From: Pseudoalteromonas luteoviolacea NCIMB 1942
GTDB taxonomy: Bacteria; Pseudomonadota; Gammaproteobacteria; Enterobacterales; Alteromonadaceae
Direction: 5' to 3'
Length of the DNA stretch: 43,251 bases
Assembly (NCBI RefSeq): GCF_001625595.1
Contig: NZ_AUXT01000151.1
Coordinates: 1 to 43,251 of the forward strand
The position numbers were made by a program, and so were the translations under genes. Positions 1 to 8,585 of this stretch are shown here, in pieces (the stretch's first letter is position 1; the number at the start of each line of letters is the position of its first letter). The notes below the pieces were generated by a model. The model had not been told where the DNA came from and did not search any database. It saw only the letters and a program-made list of their open reading frames with translations.

Positions 1-360
1 ATAAAAGCTGTGGCTATTTGATCATATTTTTTAACAAAGTGCGATCCCGCACTGCCACTCGAGCAATGGTATAGTGAAGAGACACACCATTAATTAACGG
101 CACAAATTTATGCAACTAAGTGAGCTTGTCATGAGTAAAGTCTTCGATTTCTTCCCAACCTTGGCAACCTGCAATCACGGCACTGACTGTCAGAAATCAA
201 ATATCAAATAACTGATGTTTAACTTTACCTTGTTGCCGTGGGTCATCAATGGTGGAGAAGTATTCGAACAATATATTGGCTGCATAAATAGACCGTATAT
301 ATTAAAAAGCTAAATAAGAACATAAATTTATGTCAAGGTAAAGTTCGTGATCTTGCCCTG
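1..360 (-). mobile_element. ISAs1-family insertion sequence remnant (transposase N-terminus, degenerate)
   Basis: Read on the minus strand from about 290 downwards, one frame gives LFEYFSTIDDPRQQGKVKHQ, then after a stop (TGA, 197-199) FLTVSAVIAGCQGWEEIEDF, then a second stop (TAG, 116-118) and FVPLINGVSLHYTIARV. This is the conserved N-terminal region of ISAs1-family (H-repeat type) transposases. Similarity fades below about 50, probably through a frameshift, and the rest lies outside the window. On the minus strand the segment starting at 360 reads CAGGGCAAGATCACGAAC, which resembles the CAGGGC-type end I remember for this family, so 360 is a plausible element boundary. The in-frame stops show it is not functional. 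Confidence 0.8.
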
Positions 361-570
361 AATAAAAGACAAGTGAAGTACCTTTAATTTATAAATTCTA
401 GTCGACACTCATAGCTTGCCTTCATGAAACATGGTACTTATCACTTTAAAAGACGTAACCCTGCTCCACCAATTCCTATGGGAAATAGACAAAAGGAGAG
501 AAAATATATAAATAGTGAAAATAGAGTTTTTGATTGCATGCTATTATCAACAATAAAAATTAAAAACGAC
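361..570. other. Leader between IS end and the uvrA-like gene
   Basis: AT-rich stretch that must hold the promoter of the plus-strand uvrA-like gene, unless transcription reads out of the IS remnant. An open frame continues upstream from 571 to an ATG at 424, but the residues it adds do not resemble UvrA. An AAGGAGAG sequence at 493-500 looks like a ribosome-binding site, but no start codon stands at a suitable distance in the UvrA frame. I see no convincing -35/-10 pair. Confidence 0.4.
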
Positions 571-3417
571 ATGAATAAAGATATTCTTATAACTGGTGCC
601 ACAACTCACAACCTAAAAAACGTAGATGTACGTATACCTAAAAATAAGTTAACCGTGATCACAGGCCTATCAGGCTCAGGTAAGTCGTCTTTGGCATTTC
701 ATACTTTATATGCAGAAGGACAACGTCGATTTTTAGAATCCCTACCAACTTATGCTAGGCAATTTATCAATCAACTACCGCGCCCAGATGTCGAGCATAT
801 TGTAGGGCTTTCTCCAACCATCACTGTGTCGCAAAATACACGTATTGCAAACCCAATGTCTACGGTTGGCTCAATCACAGAGCTAGATCAGTACCTAAGG
901 TTACTTTTTTCAAAGATTGGCCAACAACGCTGCCCAATACATCATAAAAATCTTACTCAAAAAACAAAAGAAGAACACGTAAGTACTATTTTATCTCTGC
1001 CGCAAGGAAGTAAAGTGATGCTGTTGTCTCCAATAAAAATATCGTCTGCTGAAGATCTAGATGAAAAAATCAAACAGTTTTCTATACAAGGGTTTGTCAG
1101 GGCTAAAATCAACAACACTCTCTATGAACTACAATCATCACACAAAATAAAGAAAAAAAAACAAAACACCTTCGAGCTTGTTGTTGACCGTTTCAAGGTA
1201 AACCCGAGCAACAAATTACGGTTGTCCGAGTCTCTAGAAACCTGTTTCGAGCTCTCAGCAGGGATAGCTAAGCTCCAATTCATAAATGATACAGAACAAT
1301 CTGATTTAGTACTTTCAAACAAATTATCATGCCCAGAGTGCGATTATGAAGCAGCCCAATTGCCAGCGACAGCTGAACAACAAACTTTACTGGATAAGGT
1401 GTGCCCTGTTTGTAAAGGTCTTGGAGCTCAACAATTAATCGATCCAGATTTAGTGGTTGAGAATCTAAATCTGAGTGTCGCAGATGGTGCCATAAAAGGA
1501 TGGGACTCAAGTAAACTTTTTCATTTTCCCATGCTTGAAAAGGTCGCTAAGTTCTATAAGTTTAGCCTGCATGTCCCATTCTCAGAAATGGCGAAACAAC
1601 ATCAAGATATAATCCTGAACGGGTCCGGTGAGGATTATATCCCTTTCAAGTTTTTTATTGGTGGAAAAATCGTAGACAAACCGAAGCCGTTTGAAGGGGT
1701 CATTGGAGATATGGAGCGTCGCTATAAGCAGACTAAATCGAGCAATGTAAGAGCAGAGATTGAATCGTACTTTAGCAAGCAAAGTTGCCCAGCTTGCAAC
1801 GGAAGTAAATTACATGAAAGTACAGCCTTTTCTTATATCGGAGACCACACCTTAGCAACCCTGTTTAGATTACCTATTGATGAAGTCCACCGGTATTTTA
1901 ACACGCTTACTTTAAGCAAAAAGCACTATGATACTGCCAAAAAAATCATTGCAGAGATTGACAAAAGACTGAACTGTCTAAAAAAAATTGGACTTGGATA
2001 CCTAGACTTGTCTCGACAGGCTAGTACTTTGTCGGGCGGAGAGTTGCAGAGAACAAGGCTAGCTAGTCAAGTGGTTGCTGGCCTTATTGGAATTACCTAT
2101 ATTCTTGACGAACCAACAGCAGGATTACATCAAAAGGATGTTCAAAACCTATTGAGCTTGTTATTCGACATTAAAAATGCGGGAAACACCGTGATCATAG
2201 TGGAACACGACGAAACCATTATTCGCAATGCAGACTATATTATTGACTTAGGACCAGGTGCTGGCTACTTGGGTGGACAGGTAATTGCACAAGGTAATTT
2301 AACGCAAGTTATGAAGAATGATGCTTCAATTACTGGGGCATTTTTGAATCGCACCGAGTCCAGAATCAGTCAATCTGCAAACACCATTGATACACCCCAC
2401 TGGATGACACTGGAAGGCGCTACAGGCAACAACTTAAATGATGTCGAACTGCGTATTCCACTCGGTTGCCTAACAGCAATCACTGGTGTTTCAGGTTCAG
2501 GAAAATCAACTCTTATTACAGAGACTCTTTACCCAGCACTCCAGAACAAAGTTAGCGCAACTGAAAATTTAGAAGCGCAACCTTTTAGAAACCTAAAAGA
2601 CTTTGAACATATTAAAAATGTCGTCTTGGTAGATCAAAAGCCTATTGGTCGTTCTCCAAAATCTACACCTGCGACTTATACCGGGATATTTGATGTTATT
2701 AGACAAGTTTTTAGCCAGACTAAAAAAGCGAGACGCTGTGGTTACACTGCGAAGCACTTTAGTTTAAATTCGAAGGGTGGCCGCTGCGAACAGTGTAAAG
2801 GGCATGGAAAAATCAAAGTAGACATGCAGTTTTTACCGGATACATACGTTACATGCGACGAGTGTAATGGCCTCAGATACGATCAACAAACACTTGAAGT
2901 CAAATACCAAGGACTGAGTATTAGCGAAGTATTAGAGCTTGATATTGCTGAATCGATGAGTTTTTTTAGCTCCAGTGAAAGTATCAAATACAAGTTACAA
3001 AGCCTAATTGATGTTGGTCTTTCTTACATCAAGCTCGGACAAGCTGCCACGACATTCTCAGGCGGTGAAGCTCAACGAATTAAATTGAGTAAAGCGCTAT
3101 CTGCAAATAGAAATGGAACAACTCTATACATACTGGATGAACCAACTTCAGGGCTCCATTTTTCCGACACTCAAATGTTGCTTAGTGTATTGAAGAGGCT
3201 CCAAAATGAAGGTAATAGCTTGGTCATAGTTGAGCACAATATGGAAGTAATTAAGTCTGCTGATTGGGTAATAGACTTGGGGCCTGAAGGAGGTAAAAAT
3301 GGAGGGAGGATCATTGCCTCGGGGACACCGTTGGACTTAATAGAAAACGCTCATTCAATTACTGGGAAGTCACTTAAAACTAGTGCACTAATGAACATTT
3401 CACAGATTATAAAATGA
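571..3417 (+). CDS. UvrA-like excinuclease ATPase paralogue, probable self-resistance
   Basis: Full-length UvrA homologue (948 aa from ATG 571; E. coli UvrA is 940). Seen in order: Walker A GLSGSGKSS near residue 30, a UvrB-binding-type region (VVDRFKV, RLSESLETCFELSAG), a four-Cys zinc site (CPEC...CPVC), signature TLSGGELQRTRLAS, Walker B YILDEPTAGLH, a second Walker A GVSGSGKST, zinc finger GGRCEQC...VTCDEC, signature TFSGGEAQRIKLS and YILDEPTSGLH. The start was chosen because similarity begins at MNKDILITGA. UvrA recognises DNA lesions. The sequence diverges from housekeeping UvrA at many usually conserved positions, which suggests a paralogue. Cluster-linked UvrA-like proteins protect producers of DNA-binding drugs (DrrC for daunorubicin, Ecm16 for echinomycin). 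A resistance role here is inferred from position and divergence. It is transcribed opposite to the biosynthetic operon. Confidence 0.85.
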   Translation: MNKDILITGATTHNLKNVDVRIPKNKLTVITGLSGSGKSSLAFHTLYAEGQRRFLESLPTYARQFINQLPRPDVEHIVGLSPTITVSQNTRIANPMSTVGSITELDQYLRLLFSKIGQQRCPIHHKNLTQKTKEEHVSTILSLPQGSKVMLLSPIKISSAEDLDEKIKQFSIQGFVRAKINNTLYELQSSHKIKKKKQNTFELVVDRFKVNPSNKLRLSESLETCFELSAGIAKLQFINDTEQSDLVLSNKLSCPECDYEAAQLPATAEQQTLLDKVCPVCKGLGAQQLIDPDLVVENLNLSVADGAIKGWDSSKLFHFPMLEKVAKFYKFSLHVPFSEMAKQHQDIILNGSGEDYIPFKFFIGGKIVDKPKPFEGVIGDMERRYKQTKSSNVRAEIESYFSKQSCPACNGSKLHESTAFSYIGDHTLATLFRLPIDEVHRYFNTLTLSKKHYDTAKKIIAEIDKRLNCLKKIGLGYLDLSRQASTLSGGELQRTRLASQVVAGLIGITYILDEPTAGLHQKDVQNLLSLLFDIKNAGNTVIIVEHDETIIRNADYIIDLGPGAGYLGGQVIAQGNLTQVMKNDASITGAFLNRTESRISQSANTIDTPHWMTLEGATGNNLNDVELRIPLGCLTAITGVSGSGKSTLITETLYPALQNKVSATENLEAQPFRNLKDFEHIKNVVLVDQKPIGRSPKSTPATYTGIFDVIRQVFSQTKKARRCGYTAKHFSLNSKGGRCEQCKGHGKIKVDMQFLPDTYVTCDECNGLRYDQQTLEVKYQGLSISEVLELDIAESMSFFSSSESIKYKLQSLIDVGLSYIKLGQAATTFSGGEAQRIKLSKALSANRNGTTLYILDEPTSGLHFSDTQMLLSVLKRLQNEGNSLVIVEHNMEVIKSADWVIDLGPEGGKNGGRIIASGTPLDLIENAHSITGKSLKTSALMNISQIIK

Positions 3418-3420
3418 AGT

Positions 3421-3439
3421 AGAGGCCACTAAAGCCTCT
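3421..3439 (+). terminator. Short hairpin after uvrA-like gene
   Basis: AGAGGC (3421-3426) and GCCTCT (3434-3439) form a 6-bp stem with a 7-nt loop, four bases after the stop codon. No U-run follows, so it is at best a weak terminator. Confidence 0.35.
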
Positions 3440-3529
3440 CACATACATATGCATAAACTTAATTCAATATTTAGAGTACTTCTAAACTACCTTTTAAAGA
3501 ACTAAAAATAGTAAGTGGGTAAACAAATA

Positions 3530-3548
3530 TGCGCCATTTTATGGCGCA
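3530..3548 (-). terminator. Intrinsic terminator of the winged-helix gene
   Basis: TGCGCCAT (3530-3537) and ATGGCGCA (3541-3548) form a perfect 8-bp stem with a 3-nt loop. On the minus strand it is followed by the T-rich TATTTGTTT. It lies 18 bp beyond the stop of the regulator gene and could also stop convergent reading from the uvrA side. Confidence 0.6.
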
Positions 3549-3566
3549 GGAACAATTAGCAAATCA

Positions 3567-3890
3567 CTAATTGTGCATCGACTCAACCATACCCACAAAT
3601 CGATAGCCCCGCTTAGAGACTGTTTTTATTAACCTTTCCCCTGAAGACCCACAGCCAATGAGCTTCCTCAAATCTGATACGACTGACGATATAGTGCTAT
3701 TATCTCTATATTTTGTACCCCATACAGATTCCAGTAAACAATCATATGTTACTGTATTACCACCATTCTCCATCAAAACTTGTAGTAGTAGGCTATACCT
3801 GTTCGGTAAATGGTGACAGGTGCCATTAAAATAAAGAATTTCCTGATTGTCAGGGTTAAATTTCCAATCTTTGCAAATGTATGTTTTCAT
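3567..3890 (-). CDS. Stand-alone OmpR/ToxR-type winged-helix transcriptional regulator
   Basis: A 107-aa protein that is essentially one Trans_reg_C (OmpR/PhoB/CadC-type) winged-helix domain: NRYSLLLQVLMENGGNTVTY, then LLESVWG, the recognition-helix region STISSVVSDLRKLIG and the wing ERLIKTVSKRGYRFVG. There is no receiver domain, transmembrane segment or periplasmic sensor, unlike PhoB or ToxR/CadC. The ATG at 3890 is used here; a TTG at 3896 is better spaced from AAGGAA and is an equally good start. It is the only regulator in the window, so it is the obvious candidate for pathway control, but no target site is proven. It lies 350 bp beyond the operon terminator with its own terminator. Confidence 0.75.
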   Translation of the reverse strand: MKTYICKDWKFNPDNQEILYFNGTCHHLPNRYSLLLQVLMENGGNTVTYDCLLESVWGTKYRDNSTISSVVSDLRKLIGCGSSGERLIKTVSKRGYRFVGMVESMHN

Positions 3891-4238
3891 ATTCAAATAT
3901 TTCCTTTTAAACTTCCCATTAAAAAAAAGAAAAGTTCAATTAATAATCAAGATTAATTTATTTTTATTTTTTGTGTTTTTTATTTCTTACTTTTTCCTTG
4001 CCAAATATTACTCGCCCCTCCCACAGCATATAGCCAGCCATCAATTGTGAATTATAATAGGATAATAATTTATTTTATTCAATTGCTTAACAAGGGTAAA
4101 AAATCAAAGAAAAGGAATTAAAAAGCTAAAAAACCAAGGAAAAACCGATAATAATGAATAAAAATCATAATAACAGAGTAAAAATTAAAAATTATGGAAC
4201 ATAGACTATTTCACTTTATTGAATAATAAGCATCACCT
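3891..4238. other. AT-rich intergenic region
   Basis: About 350 bp of very AT-rich DNA between the regulator start and the operon terminator. It must contain the regulator's promoter (minus strand). The only open frame across it is low-complexity and Phe/Ile/Lys-rich and is not a credible gene. No RNA gene or repeat is seen. Confidence 0.5.
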
Positions 4239-4273
4239 AAAAAAAAGCCAGTACAATAAATTTTGTACTGGCT
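4239..4273 (-). terminator. Rho-independent terminator of the biosynthetic operon
   Basis: AGCCAGTACAA (4246-4256) and TTGTACTGGCT (4263-4273) form a perfect 11-bp stem with a 6-nt loop. On the minus strand it is followed by eight T residues (A-run 4239-4246). It lies 25 bp past the RND permease stop codon and is the strongest terminator in the window. Confidence 0.9.
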
Positions 4274-4297
4274 ATCAGGTATCTTTTGATTTATAAG

Positions 4298-7200
4298 TTA
4301 CTTCACAATATGAGCTTCGCCTTTAAATGCTGGCTCTTCTTCCCTCACTTCCTGATTTATATTTTTGAAAAATAGCCTAGACAATACTGGGAACATCAAA
4401 GGCAAGAATATGGCATTAAATATAACGCCACCTAGTATTACTAAAGCTAACCCTCTATAAATTTCAGCACCACTACCAGGCACTAAAGCTAATGGAAGCA
4501 TACCAAAGACACTAGTTAGTGTTGTCATTACAATAGCCCGTAGCCTATGAGTTAATGATAATTGAATCGCTCTTTCAAGGCCCTGAGGCAAGTTTTCTTT
4601 TAGCTCTTGTATTAGTAATACTACATTATTTACTACTAACCCAACCACCACTGAAAACCCTATTAGAGCAAGAACATCAAGGGGCTGGAATACAAATATA
4701 TTTGCTATTACTATAGCCACATAACCACCTAACACACTAACGGGTAATGTACACGCCACTATCATTGCACTCTTTAGCGAATTCAATAAAGCCACCAATA
4801 GTATTAACATTACTAAACCGGCAATAATAAAGTTTACAGAGATATTACTTATAAACTCTTTAAGTAAATTTATATTATCACCAAAAGACACAAAGTAACC
4901 CGAAGGAAGTCTATCTTCTAATTCAGGTACTATTTTTGTTTTTATATCTCTGAGTGTGTCGCTCACTGTTCTATCACTAGGCACTATAATATCAAGCATT
5001 ATGGACCTAACACCATTGACCCTCACCATATAATACGGACCTTTAGTATATTCAAAATCTATTAGTTCCGAAATTTGTCTCGATTCATTTCCTACAGAAA
5101 TATGTGTTGACAATAAATCGAACATATTGGATTCATTGCCCCCAGCATCAATAGAGTCTCTATCTACAGTAAGGTAAACGTCAAAGTCACGCCCCTCGTC
5201 GTATATGCTCTGTACATAGTCTCCGTTATTTAAAGATGCAATTAAACTGCCCACCTCTTCTGTAGATAGAGCAGACAATGCTATGACTTCAGGGTTTGGT
5301 ATTATGTTCAAAGTTTCATTACTAAAGTCTAATGGTGTTTTATTTCTGACAGAGAGATCAGGAAAGATACCTTTTAGTTTCTCTTGGGCGAAAGTTCCTA
5401 ATTCTTTGAGCTTTTTTAGATCATCACCATGTATTTGTAATGTAATGGAACGTGTATCCCTACTCGAAATATTTGCCAGCGGTACTACTTGAGGCCAAAA
5501 ATCAACATTTGGATATCGGCTGAAAAGTTTTGACGCAAGCAATGCTTTTAGTTCATCCATTGCTTTTTTATCTTTCGGAGAGAGTCTCAACTCCCCTTCT
5601 CTATTATTATATGTAATAACTCGATAATCCTTTAATTCCAATTCAGAACTAACAATCTCATCGATGTCATTCATAATTGGAACTAAAAATAATTTCTCCA
5701 CTTCTTCTGCATGAACATTACCCGGAAGTGTATAGTATACCTGCAAAGTATTACTATTTACCTTTGGCATCAGGTCTATTTTTGGAGAAAAGTAATAAAA
5801 AAGAAAAACTGGTAAGACAATAAACCCAAGCATTATTACAGTAACGATTTTATTACTACTTATATTCAAACACTTTTTTGAAAAGCGGTACCAGTTCATA
5901 CTTAGCGTATTTTCTGACTCTATAAAGTGTTTTCCTTGATACTTTAGTAACGCAGGAACAACTGTTATTGAGCTAATGAACGAAAAGAATATTGTAGCGC
6001 TTAATGCTATAGAAAACTCTTTGAACAGCTGACCTTCTGAACTGGACATAAATATAATTGGAATAAGTACTACAATAGTTGTTATTGTAGAGGTAAATAG
6101 TACCGATACAATCGACTTTGATGCTTTTACCTTTTCATCAAGCGAAGTCGCATTTCGCTGATTTCGAATATGATTAACCAGCACTATCGAGGAGTCTAGA
6201 ATCATTCCAACAGCCAGCGCAATTGAAGCCAACACAATGATGTTGAGGCTAATATCTAAGCTCGATAACAGCACAATACTGCCAGCAATAGAACAAGGCA
6301 CTGCTGTGAATATAGTTAAGATTTCCCTGATATTTCTTGTAAATAGATATAATACAGAAATAGCTATCACGGTGCCGACTAACAAATTAAAAAATAGGAA
6401 CTCTATCGATTGAATAACCGACTCTGAATCATCTGAAGTGATAGCCAGCTTAAACCCATGTTGCTTTAGCGGACCTTTATTTAACTCATCAACAGCTGAA
6501 CGTATGACATTGGTAGTTGCTAGTAAATCCGCACCACTCTCTAGCTTTAGCCCTCGAACATAATATGCCGTATATCCGTCTATATAATATCTTACAACCG
6601 TTGGTTCCAAACTTTTAAAGATTGAAGCAACATCTTTCAAATAGATAATCACATCATCTTTTACAGCAACAATGACTTCATCTAACTGTTGAACATCATA
6701 TTTACCCAAGTAACGAACGCTCAGTTGACGACTTTCTGCTTGAGTCAAACCAATAGAAAGATCTTTTTTTGCTAAAATAGCACTTTTAACATCGGATAAC
6801 TTTATGCCATATTTTGTCAACTGGCTCGCTGATACATTGACAGTTACACGCCCAAGATCAAAGTTTTCAACCACATTCATATCTGAGACACCATCAATGC
6901 TGCGCAAAGCTGGCTCGACATATTCTGTGAACATCCTTTGAAATTCGGCCTTTTCTTCAGTCGTTTTTGGTAGACGATTACCCTCATTAACTAAGAATAG
7001 CTCCACCATAGATGCACGAAACTGTGAGTCAAACACCCCCACAACTGGCTGGCCAGCTTGTTGAGGTCTAAAAGGCACTTGATTTAGTTTGTTATAGACA
7101 TCCATCAACATCGTGTGTCTATCGATACCATCTCGAAATCGCAACGTCATATATGCGTAGTCAGGGTATATATGGGACTCCATTTTTTTGAGCCCATCAA

Positions 7201-7420
7201 TATTTACTAAATACTTCTCCATAGGCTTAATAAGCTCTTCTTCCATTTCTTCTGGAGATACACCACTCCATACATTCTCAATCGCCACAACTGGCTCATC
7301 AACCACAGGCAACAGCTGGGTATTCATTGAGCGGATTGAAAAGAAGGCAAGAGTTAATAAAAATAAATAGATCAGGATCACAACGAGTCGATGATTGATA
7401 GATGAGAGTAAAATGTTCAT
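4298..7420 (-). CDS. RND (HAE-1/AcrB-type) efflux permease
   Basis: Inner-membrane proton-driven pump subunit (1040 aa from ATG 7420) with the usual layout: N-terminal TM1 (VVILIYLFLLTLAFFS), a large periplasmic loop, a TM2-6 block, a second loop and a C-terminal TM block. The ATG at 7420 is preferred over an upstream GTG at 7438 because AGAGGTGA precedes it at good spacing; it then starts 10 bp after the adaptor's stop. At the AcrB Asp407-Asp408 position it has ILDSSIVL (Asp-Ser), and at the AcrB Lys940 position VVNNVVLL (Asn), so the canonical proton-relay set is not conserved. It is last in the operon, next to its adaptor; no outer-membrane channel gene is present. Probable role: export of the peptide or of toxic intermediates. 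Confidence 0.9.
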   Translation of the reverse strand: MNILLSSINHRLVVILIYLFLLTLAFFSIRSMNTQLLPVVDEPVVAIENVWSGVSPEEMEEELIKPMEKYLVNIDGLKKMESHIYPDYAYMTLRFRDGIDRHTMLMDVYNKLNQVPFRPQQAGQPVVGVFDSQFRASMVELFLVNEGNRLPKTTEEKAEFQRMFTEYVEPALRSIDGVSDMNVVENFDLGRVTVNVSASQLTKYGIKLSDVKSAILAKKDLSIGLTQAESRQLSVRYLGKYDVQQLDEVIVAVKDDVIIYLKDVASIFKSLEPTVVRYYIDGYTAYYVRGLKLESGADLLATTNVIRSAVDELNKGPLKQHGFKLAITSDDSESVIQSIEFLFFNLLVGTVIAISVLYLFTRNIREILTIFTAVPCSIAGSIVLLSSLDISLNIIVLASIALAVGMILDSSIVLVNHIRNQRNATSLDEKVKASKSIVSVLFTSTITTIVVLIPIIFMSSSEGQLFKEFSIALSATIFFSFISSITVVPALLKYQGKHFIESENTLSMNWYRFSKKCLNISSNKIVTVIMLGFIVLPVFLFYYFSPKIDLMPKVNSNTLQVYYTLPGNVHAEEVEKLFLVPIMNDIDEIVSSELELKDYRVITYNNREGELRLSPKDKKAMDELKALLASKLFSRYPNVDFWPQVVPLANISSRDTRSITLQIHGDDLKKLKELGTFAQEKLKGIFPDLSVRNKTPLDFSNETLNIIPNPEVIALSALSTEEVGSLIASLNNGDYVQSIYDEGRDFDVYLTVDRDSIDAGGNESNMFDLLSTHISVGNESRQISELIDFEYTKGPYYMVRVNGVRSIMLDIIVPSDRTVSDTLRDIKTKIVPELEDRLPSGYFVSFGDNINLLKEFISNISVNFIIAGLVMLILLVALLNSLKSAMIVACTLPVSVLGGYVAIVIANIFVFQPLDVLALIGFSVVVGLVVNNVVLLIQELKENLPQGLERAIQLSLTHRLRAIVMTTLTSVFGMLPLALVPGSGAEIYRGLALVILGGVIFNAIFLPLMFPVLSRLFFKNINQEVREEEPAFKGEAHIVK

Positions 7421-7430
7421 GGTGTCACCT

Positions 7431-8432
7431 CTACTCACCTAAAGTTGGAAAAGTAAATAGTTTGCTGTTCAGCCTCAGCGTATCTCCCTGAACAATTTTT
7501 CTGTGGCCAATTTCACTGACAACTTTAATTTTTGTCATTTGTTGACCCTCTTGCGAACTTTCATCTTGGCCTAATCGTACATAATGGCCATCCTGTCGTT
7601 TAACAATGCTACTTGCAGGTAGGACATACATATTTCGAAGCTCTATTTTATAGCTGCCAAAAACTTGTAACCCATCAAATAAGAGCCCTTTTTGAAGCGT
7701 TTCATTAGATAACAACCTAATATTGACCAATGTATTGCTTACTGTTTGAGTTTCAACTCCAATTACCCGCATATCTATCCAATCTGACGTGGTATCTAGC
7801 TTTATTTTTATCGGTGTGCCAATAGGTAAAGCGCGTGTTAAAGAAGCTCGCACAGGAATTTCCAAAATCCAGCGATCCATATCAACTAATTGATATAAAG
7901 ACTCACCACGTGAAACGTACTGGCCAGGCTGCACATACCGCTGAATTACGGTCCCAGTTACAGAACTAATCGAAGACAAACTGTTCACTTTTTGTTCTAG
8001 AATAATTTGCTCGGAGCGTAGCTGAGTCAATGCCAACTGCGCATTAATCAAATCGACCTCCATTCGTTCAATATCGTTTTGAGCGCCCAATTGCCGTTCG
8101 TTTAGCGATTTCATTCTCTCGTATTGTTTTTGATAGAGTTTCTCAACTGCTTCTTGAGCAGCTATTAATTTGTTTTTCTGAATTAATTCACTTTTTAGTA
8201 ACTTATTTTCCTGCTTATACAAACTTTGGTTATTTAAAACCTTGTCGCCAATATTAGGGATTTGTTCGACAAAGCCCTCAGCTTTCGCAGCAACTACTTG
8301 TTCATTTAAAGTTCTAATTTTTCCTGTATATTCAGAAACAAGTATTTGATGGGATTCATCTATAGTAAACTGAGGGTTGGCTATGACGTTATAAGCCATT
8401 GAAAGTATTAGTAGTAAATATATTTTCTTCAT
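7431..8432 (-). CDS. RND periplasmic adaptor (membrane fusion protein)
   Basis: HlyD/AcrA-type periplasmic adaptor (333 aa) linking the RND pump to an outer-membrane channel. Seen: an N-terminal signal peptide (MKKIYLLLILSMAYNVIA) without a lipobox Cys; a lipoyl-type half (VVAAKAEGFVEQIPNIGDKV); a coiled-coil hairpin from about residue 70 to 140 rich in Gln/Glu/Leu; a second lipoyl half (SVTGTVIQRYVQPGQYVSRG); and a beta-barrel. The ATG at 8432 was chosen because the signal peptide starts there; the frame extends to a TTG at 8462. Only weak purine-rich sequence precedes it. The gap to NRPS-5 is the widest in the operon and contains a hairpin, so pump expression may be partly separate. Confidence 0.88.
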   Translation of the reverse strand: MKKIYLLLILSMAYNVIANPQFTIDESHQILVSEYTGKIRTLNEQVVAAKAEGFVEQIPNIGDKVLNNQSLYKQENKLLKSELIQKNKLIAAQEAVEKLYQKQYERMKSLNERQLGAQNDIERMEVDLINAQLALTQLRSEQIILEQKVNSLSSISSVTGTVIQRYVQPGQYVSRGESLYQLVDMDRWILEIPVRASLTRALPIGTPIKIKLDTTSDWIDMRVIGVETQTVSNTLVNIRLLSNETLQKGLLFDGLQVFGSYKIELRNMYVLPASSIVKRQDGHYVRLGQDESSQEGQQMTKIKVVSEIGHRKIVQGDTLRLNSKLFTFPTLGE

Positions 8433-8539
8433 AGTTTTTCTTATATTTTTTATGCCGAACAATTACAAATTAACAAGTTTAACATGTAATATACCGTATT
8501 GTCGGTAGATTTTATTGGCAAATCCTTAAAATATAGTTA

Positions 8540-8570
8540 GTTAGGCTCAGTTCTAACTTTTGAGCCTAAC
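8540..8570 (-). promoter_or_regulatory. Intercistronic hairpin between NRPS-5 and efflux genes
   Basis: GTTAGGCTCA (8540-8549) and TGAGCCTAAC (8561-8570) form a perfect 10-bp stem with an 11-nt loop, 15 bp after the NRPS-5 stop on the minus strand. It is followed by AT-rich sequence without a clean T-run. It may be a partial terminator or an mRNA-stability element that sets pump levels relative to the synthetases. Confidence 0.5.
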
Positions 8571-8585
8571 CAACATCCTTAACAC

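Noticed and set aside
320..333. Perfect 14-bp palindrome ACATAAATTTATGT as an operator for the uvrA-like gene
   Set aside because: It lies inside the presumed ISAs1 remnant and is pure AT around one C/G pair per arm, so chance or IS origin is more likely.
424..570. N-terminal extension of the uvrA-like gene from the ATG at 424
   Set aside because: The extra 49 residues are unlike UvrA and low in complexity; family similarity starts exactly at the ATG at 571.
3847..4050. Plus-strand open frame overlapping the regulator start
   Set aside because: Low-complexity AT-driven frame with no family resemblance, partly antisense to the winged-helix gene.
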